In this document: positions 34,260 through 46,034 of the stretch, piece by piece
Numbering within the stretch: the first letter of the stretch is position 1
Layout: each line of letters opens with the position of its first letter
Assembly: GCA_032622095.1 (NCBI GenBank)
Contig: CP136067.1
Location: 128,873,030 to 128,937,029 of the forward strand
Reading direction: 5' to 3'
From: Siphonodentalium dalli
Lineage: Eukaryota > Mollusca > Scaphopoda > Gadilida > Siphonodentaliidae
Length of the DNA: 64,000 nt
The notes under the pieces: generated by a model
What the model was told of the DNA's origin: nothing
The model's input: the letters and a program-made list of their open reading frames with translations, nothing else
Database searches by the model: none
Program-made: the position numbers and the translations under genes

Positions 34260-34650
34260 TTAACCCTTTACCCAATAAACCGGCCATAACCGGCCAAATA
34301 AAGCTTCAACAGCCTAAAATATCTTCGGTCTGTCTCAATAGAACCATACAAATATGGATATCATTGGAACCGGCTCCTTGACCACATTGTGATAGTTACA
34401 GTTATGCCCTGTGCCAATGCATTCTCTTATATATGCGAGTCGACCATAGGTCGCCTCGCATATATAAGAGAATGCATTGGCCTAAAAAAATTCTTTTTTT
34501 TACCATTTTTTCTTACATTCTTTAACAATTTTATAATTTTTAATGTGTTAAGCCAATGCATTCTCTTATATATGCGAGGCGACCTATGGTCGACTCGCAT
34601 ATATAAGAGAATGCATTGGCACAGGGCCCTTCTGTTGGGTAAAGGGTTAA
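34260..34650 (+). mobile_element. Family C MITE with complete nested core
   Basis: TTAACCCTTTACCCAATA to TGTTGGGTAAAGGGTTAA. The core runs CCCTGTGCCAATGCATTCTC to GAATGCATTGGCACAGGG, with both hairpins intact. Its AT-rich middle ('ttctttaacaattttataatt') is the reverse complement of the middle of the D copies, so the core is inserted here in the opposite orientation. Confidence 0.85.
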
Positions 34651-34659
34651 TTGTTTGAT

Positions 34660-34858
34660 CCCCACCAGAAGCTGCCCTCGTGGATTATTATGTTGTTTCA
34701 TTTTGTTTTTCTTATTTCACTGTTTCACGTGTAATTCATTTTGACTATTGGTTTTTGGGTCTGGTCTTATATAGGGTTTCCTGTTGACCGGACCCGGTGC
34801 TCTGTCCTTGACACTTATGCACAAATAAACTTTATTTACAAAAAAAGAAAAGAAGCAG
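34660..34858 (+). repeat. Possible retro-element or processed 3' end
   Basis: 'ggtctggtcttatatagggtttcc', 'ggacccggtgctctgtccttg', then AATAAA (34814) and an impure A-rich tail after 'ctttatttac' look like the 3' end of a polyadenylated RNA copied into DNA. There is no reverse transcriptase frame next to it. Confidence 0.3.
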
Positions 34859-34965
34859 AACTGACAATGGGACCTCCTGAAATACCATTTAAAACTGGAG
34901 GTAAATAAATCCATCTATCAGGTGTATGAATGACATGAAATGATGTTATTATATAAGTACTCAGG

Positions 34966-35045
34966 GTTGGCGCTGGGTCAAAATTGTCTTTTGCCAAATG
35001 AAATTATTTTTTGCCAAATTTCAAAAATATTTGCCAAATTTAATA
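34966..35045 (+). repeat. TTGCCAAATTT motif cluster
   Basis: Three TTTGCCAAAT motifs in 60 bp, preceded by GGTTGGCGCTGGGTCAAAAT. The mirror arrangement occurs at 28030-28095 and 28510-28560. A short dispersed repeat of unknown kind. Confidence 0.45.
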
Positions 35046-35519
35046 GAGGCTATACTTGTGGAAATTGAAGAAAATTCTAGTTTTTTTTATCTTTGTTATA
35101 TACTGTTAAAACTAACTACATCACACAGACACGGGTAAAACGAGCCAATATATAAAGCACTGCCATATTAACCTACATATGTTCTTTTAGGGAATTAATA
35201 TGACTCTTTATTGATATGACCTCGTGAGACCCACTCCCCCATGAGTTTTGAAGTCTAAGCTGGTTTGACCTATATGAGTATAGTCTTAAGTAAACCGTGG
35301 TTGTGTGGAAGATATGTTGGTTTATATGAGTCTTTTTAACTACCTCTTTTGTATATAACATGGTTCGATTTAATGTTCCGATATATTGAACATATCTTTT
35401 GATCAATCACGTTGTTACTACATCCCACCAAATAATGTTTGCGGTAGAAATGTCATCAGTGTACATAGTAATAACACATAGAAGTACCAGCATTGACGTC
35501 ATTTGAAGCTGGGCTATAT

Positions 35520-35684
35520 GCTCTGTCACTAACTCGCGGCCATATTGGATCCACCAGGTCCGGTTCCGTGGTTTTACTTAGCTTTCCATATATGGAAGTC
35601 GTGAATAATTCAAAAGCCCATAAAATTACGGAATCGGACCCGGTGGATTCAATATGGTCGTGAGTTATATATATAGTGACTGGG
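35520..35684. mobile_element. Family M inverted-repeat element
   Basis: GTCACTAACTCGCGGCCATATTGG and CCAATATGG-type mirror ending TATAGTGAC; inner pairs GGTCCGGTTCCGTGGTTTTA / TAAAATTACGGAATCGGACC. The centre is 'ctttccatatatggaag'. Related to 5431-5650. Confidence 0.65.
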
Positions 35685-35836
35685 CTATTGTGGTATGAAA
35701 TAACACGAATTCAAATGGGAATTAAAATACCATCGCACGATGTCATTAACTGCGAAACGTCGAGGCATCTAGATAGAATTTCATATTGCACCCGTTAAGC
35801 CAGTTGAGTTCTAATTTTCGAACTGGTATATATACC

Positions 35837-36217
35837 TTAACCCTTTACCCAACAAAACGGCCAAAACCGGCCAAATAAAGCTTCAACAGCCTAAAATATC
35901 TTCGGTCTGTCTCAATAGAACCATACAAATATGGATATCATTGGAACCGGCTCCTTGACCACATTGTGATAGTTACAGTTATGCCATGTGCCAATGCATT
36001 CTCTTAGGTCGCCTCGAATATATAAGAGAATGCATTGGCCTAAAAAAAATATTTTTTTAACACTTTTTACCATTTTTTCTTACATTCTTTAACAATTTTA
36101 TAATTTTTAATGTGTTAAGCCAATGCATTCTCTTATATATGCGAGGCGACCTATGGTCTACTCGCATATATAAGAGAATGCATTGGCACATGGCCCTCCT
36201 GTTGGGTAAAGGGTTAA
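35837..36217 (+). mobile_element. Family C MITE, one hairpin damaged
   Basis: TTAACCCTTTACCCAACA to TGTTGGGTAAAGGGTTAA. The left core hairpin has lost about 28 bp ('cattctcttaggtcgcctcg'), so it can no longer fold fully, whereas the right hairpin is intact. Confidence 0.8.
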
Positions 36218-36231
36218 GCTTTCTAGCAGTT

Positions 36232-36760
36232 ACATATGTCCAATTACCTAACTTCCACCAAATTTCCAATTGATGGCTATTTCAGCTGAAAGAAGAGCAT
36301 CACGATAGTGTGGCAAAAAAGGACCATAACTCTGGTGAAAATTGGCAGACGGAACACAAATTCGAACTCGACCTGTATTTTGGGCTAGTAAACTCGCATA
36401 CCAAACTTTATTCCATTCAGTTCAGTTACTAAATTTATCATCCGGAAACGAAAGTTGAGTACAAATTCAAACAAATGGTCAAAAAACTCTGGTGAAAATT
36501 GGCGATGTCTATATAATATTAGACATTTAAACCTGACAGCCCTGTGGTTGATTTTTTCCCCAACTGATAGCCATTTCAGTCCACAATTTTACCGGAAGTA
36601 GGAAATATTCGACTTATTGTCTAAAACAACACTAAATACTGGAAAATAAAAAAATCGGAACAATGCCAACTATTTTTCGTATATGTCAAGCATGAAATGT
36701 TCATGAACTGTTGAACATTTTGACCAAAGCTGGGGTTTCATCCTCCCATTATCTCCCGAT
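36232..36760. repeat. Degenerate repeats (L-like and 'ataactctggtgaaaattgg' units)
   Basis: Two units with 'aactctggtgaaaattggc' lie about 180 bp apart. Flanking blocks 'ccaactgatagccatttcag' and 'catgaaatgttcatgaac' recall family L. The style is one I associate with bivalve genomes. Confidence 0.4.
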
Positions 36761-37069
36761 CTGTTGTACGTCACTGCATGGTATCTACATGGTATCTACA
36801 ATTCTACATGGTATCTACATGCCTGTTGTAAAAATGTCATCACTGTATATAATATAGAAGTGTCAGCATTAACGTCATTTGGAACTGTGCGGTTGAGCAT
36901 ACAATAGCTTTATTGGAACATATTTCGTATGTCTGGGGATACTGCACGTATATATTGTAACTATGTCTGGGGATACTTCTGCCATTGTGGTATGAAATAA
37001 CAATGAATGCATAAATTCTACTGGGACACTAAAATACCACCATGTCAGCAACTCATGTTAAAAGTCAGT

Positions 37070-37486
37070 CTAGTATATAGTGCGACAGCAGACCATTGGA
37101 AAGTTTACGGCCGTACGCTCAGTCGGCGATGAAATATTCATTGGGCGTTTTACAAACACGGCGGGGCGTGAGTAAAATATGCATACCGACGATCCAACAG
37201 GGAAATATTCCATCAACACAACCCCGGTGAACCACATGGTTCCCCAAGTTACCAGACACCATCGGCTAAGTACAATAAAGTCAAACACAATGAGTGAATA
37301 ATGAGTGAAGGCCGGCGGCCGGCAACCGGGCAAACAGTCAAAGGAAGACTGTACATCAGTTTCAATTTTTTTTTTTAACATAGCTAATATCGATAATATA
37401 TATAGCAAAATAATTAATATGAGTCCGAGATGTCTTCGGTAAAAGTTGAGGTTAACAGGTTTTCTAAAAACCAAATTTAATATCAA
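37070..37486 (-). other. 138-codon unassigned open frame
   Basis: A minus-strand frame with a hydrophobic N-terminal part (LGLILIILLYILSILAML) and no motif that I recognise. There is no splice, promoter or polyA support. It overlaps no traced repeat, so it is kept as an open possibility only. Confidence 0.15.
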
Positions 37487-37507
37487 TTTACTTTATGGCC
37501 CCAGCCA

Positions 37508-37958
37508 TTAAAGGTACTCAATCCGATTCGATGGTCCCCATATCATCAGATTCCAACAACAAATATTTTGAAATGCCGCTTAAGTTATAAGAATCGATTA
37601 ATGGCCTAAAGATAATGCTAACCACAGTCAACTATAGTACAACATTGCCCAAAACCTGTTATTTATCAACATTTGGTCACGAAATTTTGCCGGTTTGTCA
37701 AATATCTGACGCAAAAAGCCACTTTATTTTAGAGTTATCCATCTTCATCCGCAATTTGGTCGGAGACAGTCTTCACGTCGACTTTTACTGGGCCACTAAA
37801 TATTCCAGGTGGTGAAAAATAATATATTTAAAAAATCGATATCTGATCACTCTGAGCTTTGATGGGTGGGTTCCTCGACTCGAATCAAATATTTGTTTTA
37901 CCCCCGAAGCCAAATAAATAGTAATTGAGGGGCGCTTCATCGGATTGAGTACCTTTAA
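37508..37958 (+). mobile_element. Family H MITE, full copy
   Basis: TTAAAGGTACTCAATCCGAT and ATCGGATTGAGTACCTTTAA give an 18-bp perfect terminal inverted repeat with TTAA borders. It is the reference copy for the family here. Confidence 0.8.
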
Positions 37959-38408
37959 ATAAGTTACGGACTTTCCATGTACAAGCCGTAATAAAATTAA
38001 TTTTGCGGATAGTGGATTGGGTAACACGCGACACAAAGTAATATGTTGATAAGGGGCGTGAACTCAAGCCATGCACTGACTATACAATAATATTAATGAG
38101 TATATGTTGCTATATTATGCATACAATAAAACATTTATTTGATACATTCCCGAAAAGTGGACAAAAATAACTCGATGACGAGCGTTCTATTTTTGCATTT
38201 CGGGTTATCTTCCATCTGTAACATTATACTTCGTACTCAGCAGACTGTCTAATAATGGAAATTTGCATGGTTACTTTATACTACGAAGCAGAGAATATAG
38301 AAACCAACAACAACATTTGAGTATACATTATCCATATATTAATCAAAGAGAACTACAATGACAGCATCGGATAAGTGCTATTAAGCTAAACCACTTGCAC
38401 TGGGCGTA

Positions 38409-38619
38409 TATAGTAATGCCCTAAATAATCGACTCCTTAACCACAGCAGAAATATGGGTAACTTTTCAGGATTTAGTCGGAAATATGGCTTGTTTCCATT
38501 CATTGGAAAGCTCTCTCACTGAGAGTTTTCCGACGAATGGCAACAAGCCATATTTCCGACTAAATGTTACCCATACTTCTGCTGTGGTTAAGGAGTCGAT
38601 TATTTAGGGCATTACTGTA
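38409..38619. mobile_element. Family E foldback MITE
   Basis: TATAGTAATGCCC to GGGCATTACTGTA. The right arm lacks 'cctgaaaagtt', so it is slightly asymmetric. Confidence 0.75.
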
Positions 38620-38883
38620 TTTGTTTCCCGTTCTCATTTGCTCGTTCGCAAACTGGTGACAAAAGTGAAAATCATGACGGAAACAAGACGCCACAGTCTT
38701 CCTGGTTAATAATTATGTTCCTTCTTGTTGACAGCTGACGCGTTTAACCTGATCTTGAGGTGGAAACTCCTCCTATTATGAGAAACACATGGGCACGTCT
38801 AGATATCTATAACACCAGAGTTTGCGCAGGCCCAAACTTTTCTTTTGCGAAGTGAAATTTATGGTGTATGTAACACTGACGCT

Positions 38884-39308
38884 TAGGCAACAAAAAACCC
38901 TCTTTGTTTCCGATACCCTGCCTGGCTGAGATTTTCTTGCCTGCATGCCTCAATTTTTTGTTTTTTTTCTCCAGAAGGCTAGTCAAAAGTTACCTGTTAG
39001 AGTGTCATGTGAATATTTATCGTTTTTCCCCAATCCCAAAAGCAAACATAAGTAGGTTATTAAGCTCAACGTTGGTAGATATCTTACTGCAGAGTGAATT
39101 AATTCAAGGGACAACATGTTTTATCCAACTCTTGGCCTCAGTTTCAATACACATGGATCTACCACATTCCATGGGGCAGTAACTACGCTATTATATCACT
39201 TACAGCTGAAAGGTTTTAAAACAAAAAATTGCAACAACAAAAAAATCCCTGCCTGGAAAATTTTCCCAATGTTATCGGAAACAGACAAGTTTTTTGTATT
39301 GGCATTAT
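38884..39308 (-). mobile_element. Family I MITE
   Basis: The reverse orientation of the 31166 copy: 'taggcaacaaaaaaccc' to 'cagacaagttttttgta', with 'tttccgatacc' and 'gttatcggaaac' inside. Plus frames of 75-92 codons here come from the element. Confidence 0.65.
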
Positions 39309-39502
39309 GCCCTGACAATGGTTTGTGTCCAACCTTTCTTTAAGTTTAACTCACATTCTATGTTTATTATAACTGTAAAAGACTTATTTACCCAAATCCT
39401 GTTAGACGCTTGTGTGTGCTATTGTTTTGTGACATACCATTAATGTGTGCACCCCGTGCGACATTTGATACCATAGAATATGCTACACTGATATTGCAAT
39501 GT

Positions 39503-39998
39503 AGATCATGCCATGAATCTCTACTGTGGCTAACGCCCGTAGAGATCATATTCCACCAGTACAAAACCTGGGAACTTTTTGAAGTTTTGACAGGGAACCT
39601 TATAAAATCGAAAAAATAACACAAGGAACATATTTCTATGTTATTGTCTATTTCTTAATAATGTACTTCATTGTAGGTGAAGATCCCAACGCGAAATTTC
39701 ACGATTTAAGTGACTTTTTGACTGTTTTTTCTTATGGAAATTTACCTTGGTAATTAATTGAATGTTTATTGCGATGTCGGCTCTCAAAAGTTACTCAAAA
39801 GCATGCAATTTCGAGTTGGGACCTTCACATATAGTGAAGTACACTATTAAGGAACAGATAAGCATTAAGAAATATATTCCCCGTATTATTTTTCGTCTTT
39901 ATAAGGTTCCCGGTCAAAACTTCAAAAAGTTCTCAGGTTTTGTACTGGTGGAATATGATCTCTACGGGCTTAGCCATAGTAGAGATTCATGATATGAT
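39503..39998. mobile_element. Family J element, both arms present
   Basis: The left arm ATCATGCCATGAATCTCTAC ... CATATTCCACCAGTACAAAA is mirrored by TTTTGTACTGGTGGAATATG ... GTAGAGATTCATGATATGAT. Arms extend about 110 bp, inward to 'gaaccttataaa'. A second inner mirror surrounds 'gtgaagtacactatt'. Confidence 0.7.
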
Positions 39999-40411
39999 GA
40001 TATTGCATTGATACCCGTGAGAAGTTTGATATACAATATAACGTATATGTGATACATGGACATTGCATTGGTGTGGGGCGTCATGCCATATAAACCACAA
40101 ACAGCAGATGTTTCCATTTTATGCATATGATATGAATACATTTGTATGCCAAAGTCTCATGTACGCGCGTACACACTCCACCGGGCATTATAGTGCCGAT
40201 GGGAGTAACACCCGGCATTTTCTTGTGTCTGTTTGGTGTGATTTCACTGATTACTCCTGCAGGCGCCTGTGCCCCAGACAAGACATGTAGTATAGTGTTG
40301 GTTGCTTTAACATTTGACTTCAAAGAAAAATTATGACTATGACTATAGGCAGTACCCTGCAATAAAGGATATACAGTGCTTCAGACCTATTCACAAAAGA
40401 GTGTCAGACTG

Positions 40412-40653
40412 TTTACCCTTTCTACACTAAAGCGTGATGAGTAGTTATCAGATACCAAATGTTCAGATAATAAGTTCAACAAAGTCAGTTGTTGAACTTA
40501 TTATCTAAACATTCCCCTCAATAAATAGGGCTCCTTCTGCACTTTTATTTATCTGTCGTCTGCTTCTATCACCCCTCCAAAATAAATCATTCCAACGTAC
40601 ACTTTTAACTGAGTGCATGCAGGGGGAAATATATATAGTATAGAAAGGGATAT
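40412..40653 (+). mobile_element. Family B MITE, full copy
   Basis: TTTACCCTTTCTACACTAAA to 'tatagtatagaaaggga'. Internal palindrome GTTCAGATAATAAGTTCAAC / GTTGAACTTATTATCTAAAC. TTAA borders have decayed. Confidence 0.7.
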
Positions 40654-40897
40654 ATACATGCGATGACTCGCTGTACGAACACTCGGATATTACAAGAGAA
40701 GAGACATTATAGCTCTGATTAATGATAAGAACATGCTTAACTAATTACAACAACGACCACTACGCAGTCTGAAGAGTGTATGATGCAACTTCCTTCGATG
40801 AATTAGCACTTTGCATGATACCAAGAGCGAAACTACATGATACATATCAGGCAAGGGAAAACAATTATGTGGTTGGAGGTTCCCTAACAAATGTAAA

Positions 40898-41460
40898 ACC
40901 ACCGTACACTGACGAAAAATCACCGTACACTGACGAAAAACCACCGTACATTGACGAAAACCACCGTAAACTGACGAAAACCACCGTACATTGACGAAAA
41001 CCACCGTACACTTACGAAAACCACCGTACACTTACGAAAACCACCGTACACTGACGAAAAACCACCGTACAGAGCGAAAAACCACCGTACATTGACGAAA
41101 TCCACCGTACACTGACGAAAACCACCGTACACTTACGAAAACCACCGTACACTGACGAAAACCACCCTACACTGACGAAAACCACCGTACACTGACGAAA
41201 ACCACCGTACACTTACGAAAACCACCGTACACTGACGAAAACCACCGTACACTTACGAAAACCACCCTACACTGACGAAAACCACCGTACACTGACGAAA
41301 AACCACCGTACAGAGCGAAAAACCACTGTACACTGATGAATACCACAGTACACTGACGAAAACCACCGTACAGTGACGTAACCGTACAGTGACGAAAAAC
41401 CACCGTACAGTGACGAAAAACCACCGTACAGTGACGAAAAACCACCGTACAGTGACGAAC
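40898..41460 (+). repeat. 20-bp satellite, about 28 units
   Basis: Unit ACCACCGTACACTGACGAAA with variants TACATTGACG, TACACTTACG, TACAGAGCG and TACAGTGACG; the last five units are uniform TACAGTGACG. Since 20 is not a multiple of 3, the minus strand gives a 20-residue repeating ORF in each frame (MYGGFRQCTVVF). That is a property of the unit, not evidence of a gene. Confidence 0.95.
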
Positions 41461-41753
41461 GTCTTACGAAACCTATTTTACTTTTTATTTCAATTATATT
41501 GTATAAAATAACATGCTTAGAACAAGAAGTGCTACAAAAAAGAGTTAGGTGCTATTTTGTTTGAAGGGGTACTGTACACTAAATCAGGATATATGCAACA
41601 TCAATTTTAGCCATGGATGAGTACAAAATACACGCACGTGATCTATAAACGATGTAAACAACATGGTAATTATAATGAAAGTTAATCATAACCGCATTTC
41701 CATTATACTTACCATGTTGTTTACAGTGCAGAAGGGTTCAATTTCACCGGTGG

Positions 41754-41904
41754 GAAATGTTCAGATAATAAGTCCAACAAACGACATATGCATAGTAGTA
41801 CACTGTTCATTGTTTCTGGACAACCCTCCATATGAATGCTAGACTATTCCAAAGTATACTTATATTACAGAATGGGGGAATCCATTTAGTATAGAAAGGG
41901 TTAA
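41754..41904 (+). mobile_element. Family B MITE, left-truncated
   Basis: From 'gggaaatgttcagataataagt' to TTTAGTATAGAAAGGGTTAA, with intact right TTAA. The internal stretch is rearranged. Confidence 0.6.
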
Positions 41905-42600
41905 TATATAGCGACTGAATCGACTAGGCCCATAATACATAAAATTTTTGATTTAGAAGCCTGACTATACCCGACCATAAATTTCTCAACCAAACATTTT
42001 ATGTTATCTGACCTAGATAACGGTTATCCTACCCCATTACCCATTATATAATAGATCACACTCGCACATAAAAGCGTCTTTATTCTGCTTCCCTTCGCTT
42101 ATTTCGTTAGCATGTATGCTCCATAAATTACAAGCTACCACAAAACTACGCCAACACGAACGGCACGAGGCGGCGTGGGACATTTAATCACTTTTGATGA
42201 CGTACTTCTGTCAACATGATCTCGTACTGTGCGGGTAACTTACCGAAGGATTTTCAACATTACATTGCAAAGTGGGCTATAATACTAGACAAGAAAACTA
42301 AGATGCATGCATCAGGTCGGCCGTGAACTATCTACCATAGAATTGTTGTAGCTATCGATTATACATTTTGGAACACCTGTTTGTATGTATGTGTGTATGC
42401 ATGAATGCATGTTTGTATGTGTTATAGACTCTAACACTGCTCGACTGATCCGACTCGGATTTGGTATTTAACGTGTCAACTTGACCTCGCTCATAGGCAT
42501 GTTTCTGGACCTTGACCGATCCGACTAAAAATTTGTGTGTAGGACTACTTCGATCCCGGGAGCAATATTGACGGGTCCAATTTCACGTGGGACCATGTTC
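41905..42600. other. No recognisable gene
   Basis: A short TG-rich microsatellite near 42380-42422. Otherwise featureless. Confidence 0.4.
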
Positions 42601-42613
42601 TCGAACGTGCTGA

Positions 42614-42970
42614 TGTAGGCATGTTTCTGGACTATTTGGACGGGTCAAATCTTGATCCCGACCTGACTTTGACATTCAAAAAGATCAATTCAAGGTCAAA
42701 TCTGGTAAAACGAAGTATTTCAACGAAATATAATACCTACTGTTACTTTTGTCCCAGGAGTGTTTCGGGTGGGTCAAATTATGACCCTGACCTGATCTTG
42801 ACATTCAAAATTGTCAATTCAAGGTCAAATCGGGTAAAGCCGGGCGGATTTCGACGGGTACTTTTGTCGTGACTTTTGTCCGGGGAGTGTTTTGGGCGGG
42901 TCAAATTGTGACCCGACATGACGTTCACCTTTAAAATGGTCAATTCAAGGTTAAATCGCGCAATTCTCCG
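42614..42970 (+). repeat. Imperfect tandem repeat, three units of about 130-150 bp
   Basis: Each unit has 'gggtcaaat..tgaccc..acctga', 'ttgacattcaaaa' and 'gtcaattcaaggtcaaatc'. The plus frame 42621-42872 reads two units with similar peptide (DPDLTLTFKK / DPDLILTFKI), so the repeat keeps frame once. No domain recognised. Confidence 0.6.
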
Positions 42971-43194
42971 AAAATCAGAGGGGAACATCCCGGACGAAGT
43001 AGGGTCCACCAGCTACTATTATATATATCTAGATTTAGTTACAAACTAAATACCTGTATATTGTACAAAGAAATGTTTGACAAATATATCTGTATCAATA
43101 TTACCATACGGGTCATTAAAATAGATACGACGAAACAAATTTTGAAGGGTGCATGGTATCAGGTAAATTTTTATATTTCAAATGATGACAGGAA

Positions 43195-44570
43195 TGCGGA
43201 AAGTTGAAGTACCTACGTAATACTGGCTATCCGAATGAAGAGATATACATGTATATAAAAACCAAAATAGAAGATGACTGCTGGCGACAATGTTTTCCAA
43301 AAAAATTCAAAGCATTCGATAGCTCCCATCTAGTTGTCAGCCCGAATATCAATATAAAGTGTGGTGACTATCAGATGAGGGATATGACTGTACAGTTGCT
43401 AAACAATTCAGTCACGCAAAAGAGGATCAAACAGTAAGATACCAAATTGCTGCCTGTGGTAATGTTTTTTAACGAAATTCGGGAAAATTAGATTACTCTC
43501 CCCCTGGTTATCCAGAAGATCATTGTGGAATCTGGTGACGATCGGACAAGGGGTGTCGTCTGTAGGATCAACCAAATTATTTAGCCATAAAAATAGTAAA
43601 ATTCAAGATCACCGCTGGCAGTGATGTCTTCACAAGGACAGCTTGAGAACAAAACATGGCTCACATCTAGCGGTGACCCAAACTATCCACATGAGAAAAA
43701 GTTCTCCAATAAAAGCTGGCTGCAGGGTGCGCCAATTGATTCAAATTCGAAATTTAACAGGGTGTACTGCTTGTGGCCATGTTTTCCCCGCAAATTTGAT
43801 AGACTGATGGACAAAACCACTGAATCCGTTGAATCAATATACATGTATACATGGATTAATGTATATGCATTGTTATACACAGTACTGGTATATAAAGGTA
43901 CTGAAAATAACAATATTACTAGTATACACAAAATAAACCATATATCATGGCTATGGGTTCTAATATCCGAATATGACAGCTGATAACTTGGTGTGAATTG
44001 AAGAGTGGTGGTGTCTTACGCATATCTAACCCTCCATGTTAGAAACATGCCATTAAATGTCATAAGTATAATCTAGCTTGAGGACAGAAGTTATCCATAA
44101 AAACCCCCCTTAATTCAACCAGGTCCTCGCGCGATGTATGGTCGATCACATGATGATCTATAGGGGGGGGGGGATTAGAATTGTTGTATAAAAACAGCAC
44201 TGCATGTAAATATAAAATAAAATAGTGCTACATCTTATTACAGATTATTGCCATATATAATCAGTGACTATACAGACAGTCTGACAAAATAAAGTTTCAG
44301 TGACACTCTATCCGAAGAGGGGAATAATTCCATCTGTTACAGTCAATGGAGCAATTATGAATCTGGAAAGGTGAAATTTCTAAGTAATACTAGATATCGA
44401 CATGACGCGATAACATATAACGTAAATGCAATATGGCCGCTGGCGACCATTTTTTCCTATAAAATTAAAAAAATTTGATAGCTCTCATCTGATAGATCAA
44501 TATCAAGATAAATATGAAGTTTAGTGATGATCGGATGAGTGAAGTGGACTGTGCTAAACGGTTTAGTAAT
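43195..44570. repeat. Family O degenerate repeats, several units
   Basis: Blocks 'gaag.acctac.taatactgg', 'gatag.tcccatct', 'gtggtgactatcagatgagg' recur near 43205, 43500, 43620 and 44375, and relate to 4290-4870. Plus frames of 77 and 120 codons lie in these units and are not convincing genes. A G run (44163-44173) lies between units. Confidence 0.45.
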
Positions 44571-44572
44571 GC

Positions 44573-44880
44573 TTAAAAAGATTTTTACCTTAATATTTTT
44601 ATGTTCACTTTATAAACTTCACTGAGTCATCTTTGTCATGTATTGAGTTTGATATCTGTTGTTAACAGTTTATAAATCATGTATGTCTCATGTTTGTTAT
44701 TTTAATTTATGTGTTTATTATCATTAAATAAAGTTGAATTCCTTAAAAAGATTCTTACCTCAATGTTTTTATGTTCACTTTATAAACTCCACTGCGTCAT
44801 CTTTGTCATGTATTGAATTTGATATATTTTGTTAACAGTTCATAAATTATGTATGTCTCGTGTTCGTTATTATATTATAT
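44573..44880 (+). repeat. Direct duplication, 170-bp period
   Basis: TTAAAAAGATTTTTACCTTA at 44573 is repeated as TTAAAAAGATTCTTACCTCA at 44743, followed by 'atgttcactttataaact' and 'gtcatctttgtcatgtattga' in both. Copy 1 ends with 'attaaataaagttgaattcc', a 3'-end-like string. Confidence 0.8.
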
Positions 44881-46034
44881 ACACTTTATAGTGTGTTTCA
44901 GAACGAAAACAAAATGAATAAAATCAACAAATTTGTAAATTTAAAAACAATTCAAACGTTGTTGTATTCCATGTCCCAGCCCGGACATATACACCAAATT
45001 TCAATAATATTCATTGAGAAACAACGGATCAAACGCCATATAACACCCCGTATGCATCTTTTATTCCGAGTTGGCCTTTTATTCCGAGTTGGCACGCGCC
45101 GATTGGGCGAGTTAGCCCATGGGGCGAGTTAGCCGATTCCGACACCTTTTCTATTTGCAGCAGGTTAAGTTAACGCGTAATTTAATTTACAAAGTTCCCC
45201 AATTGGTATCGTAAATAGAGCGACCTTATTTGACAGAGAATGCCTCTGTTATTGATTATAAAGTTGCTATACATTAAAAACGACAATTCACATGCTCGTT
45301 CAAGCGCAGTAGTCTATTTTCCCCATGTTAAAGGACATCCACAAATACTAAATAACGCTAACTTACTGCCGAATGTTTTACACGACAACTGTTAACATAT
45401 TTGGGCTGAATTCATCTGACGCGGTATTATTCCTCAAAATAAACAACAAAACCATCGTTACTTGGAAATGTAGTTTGGGCTAACATTTACATAAATCCTC
45501 CATATCATTATTCCGACGAACACGTCAGATGAAAAAGTCACATGAAGTAACCGGCCAAATTGGCCGAAATGATCTTGATAGTCGCAGATATTATTTACAA
45601 TTTCTTTGGCTGTTTGCCAGAAACTCGTGCCGCCGTCATCGGTACCTTTTTAAAGTGCACGATTAAGTCAGTTCGAAGTTCATATAGGACCGAACAACAA
45701 ACGATACTATAATGAAACCAATGGAAACCACTTGGAGGACACTTCATGCAAACATTTTGACTGCTAATGTCAACCCGTTTCGATAAAGTGAAAAATAATT
45801 AGCTTAAATTACAGTAGCATTGACGACTTATTATGGACTTGTTTGGGTGTGTGAAACTGGTAAGTTAGTACTCATGTACTATGCCAACTGGGAGAATGTA
45901 GCATTCTTCTAACATCGCCGAAAATCTCAATGAAATCGACCATACCACTCCATAGAAAACACCATCTGAACTACGATCATTGAGGGTGATTGCATTCAAC
46001 TAATATATAAGAATGACTGTGTTGACAATTTGGA
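44881..46034. other. No recognisable gene
   Basis: A small tandem 'ttattccgagttggc' and 'ggcgagttagcc' duplication lies at 45060-45135. The remainder shows no gene. Blocks near 45830-46030 resemble 23740-24010 ('tattatggacttgtt', 'ccactccatagaaaac'), pointing to an unnamed dispersed repeat. Confidence 0.4.

Noticed and set aside
26962-34658. Repeated peptide ILLYMRVDHRSPRIYKRMHW in several ORFs
   Set aside because: This is the C/D core hairpin translated; it occurs on both strands and is mobile-element sequence, not a protein family.
40898-41460. CRISPR-like appearance of the 20-bp array
   Set aside because: Units are contiguous with no unique spacers, the DNA is eukaryotic, and no cas gene exists in the window.
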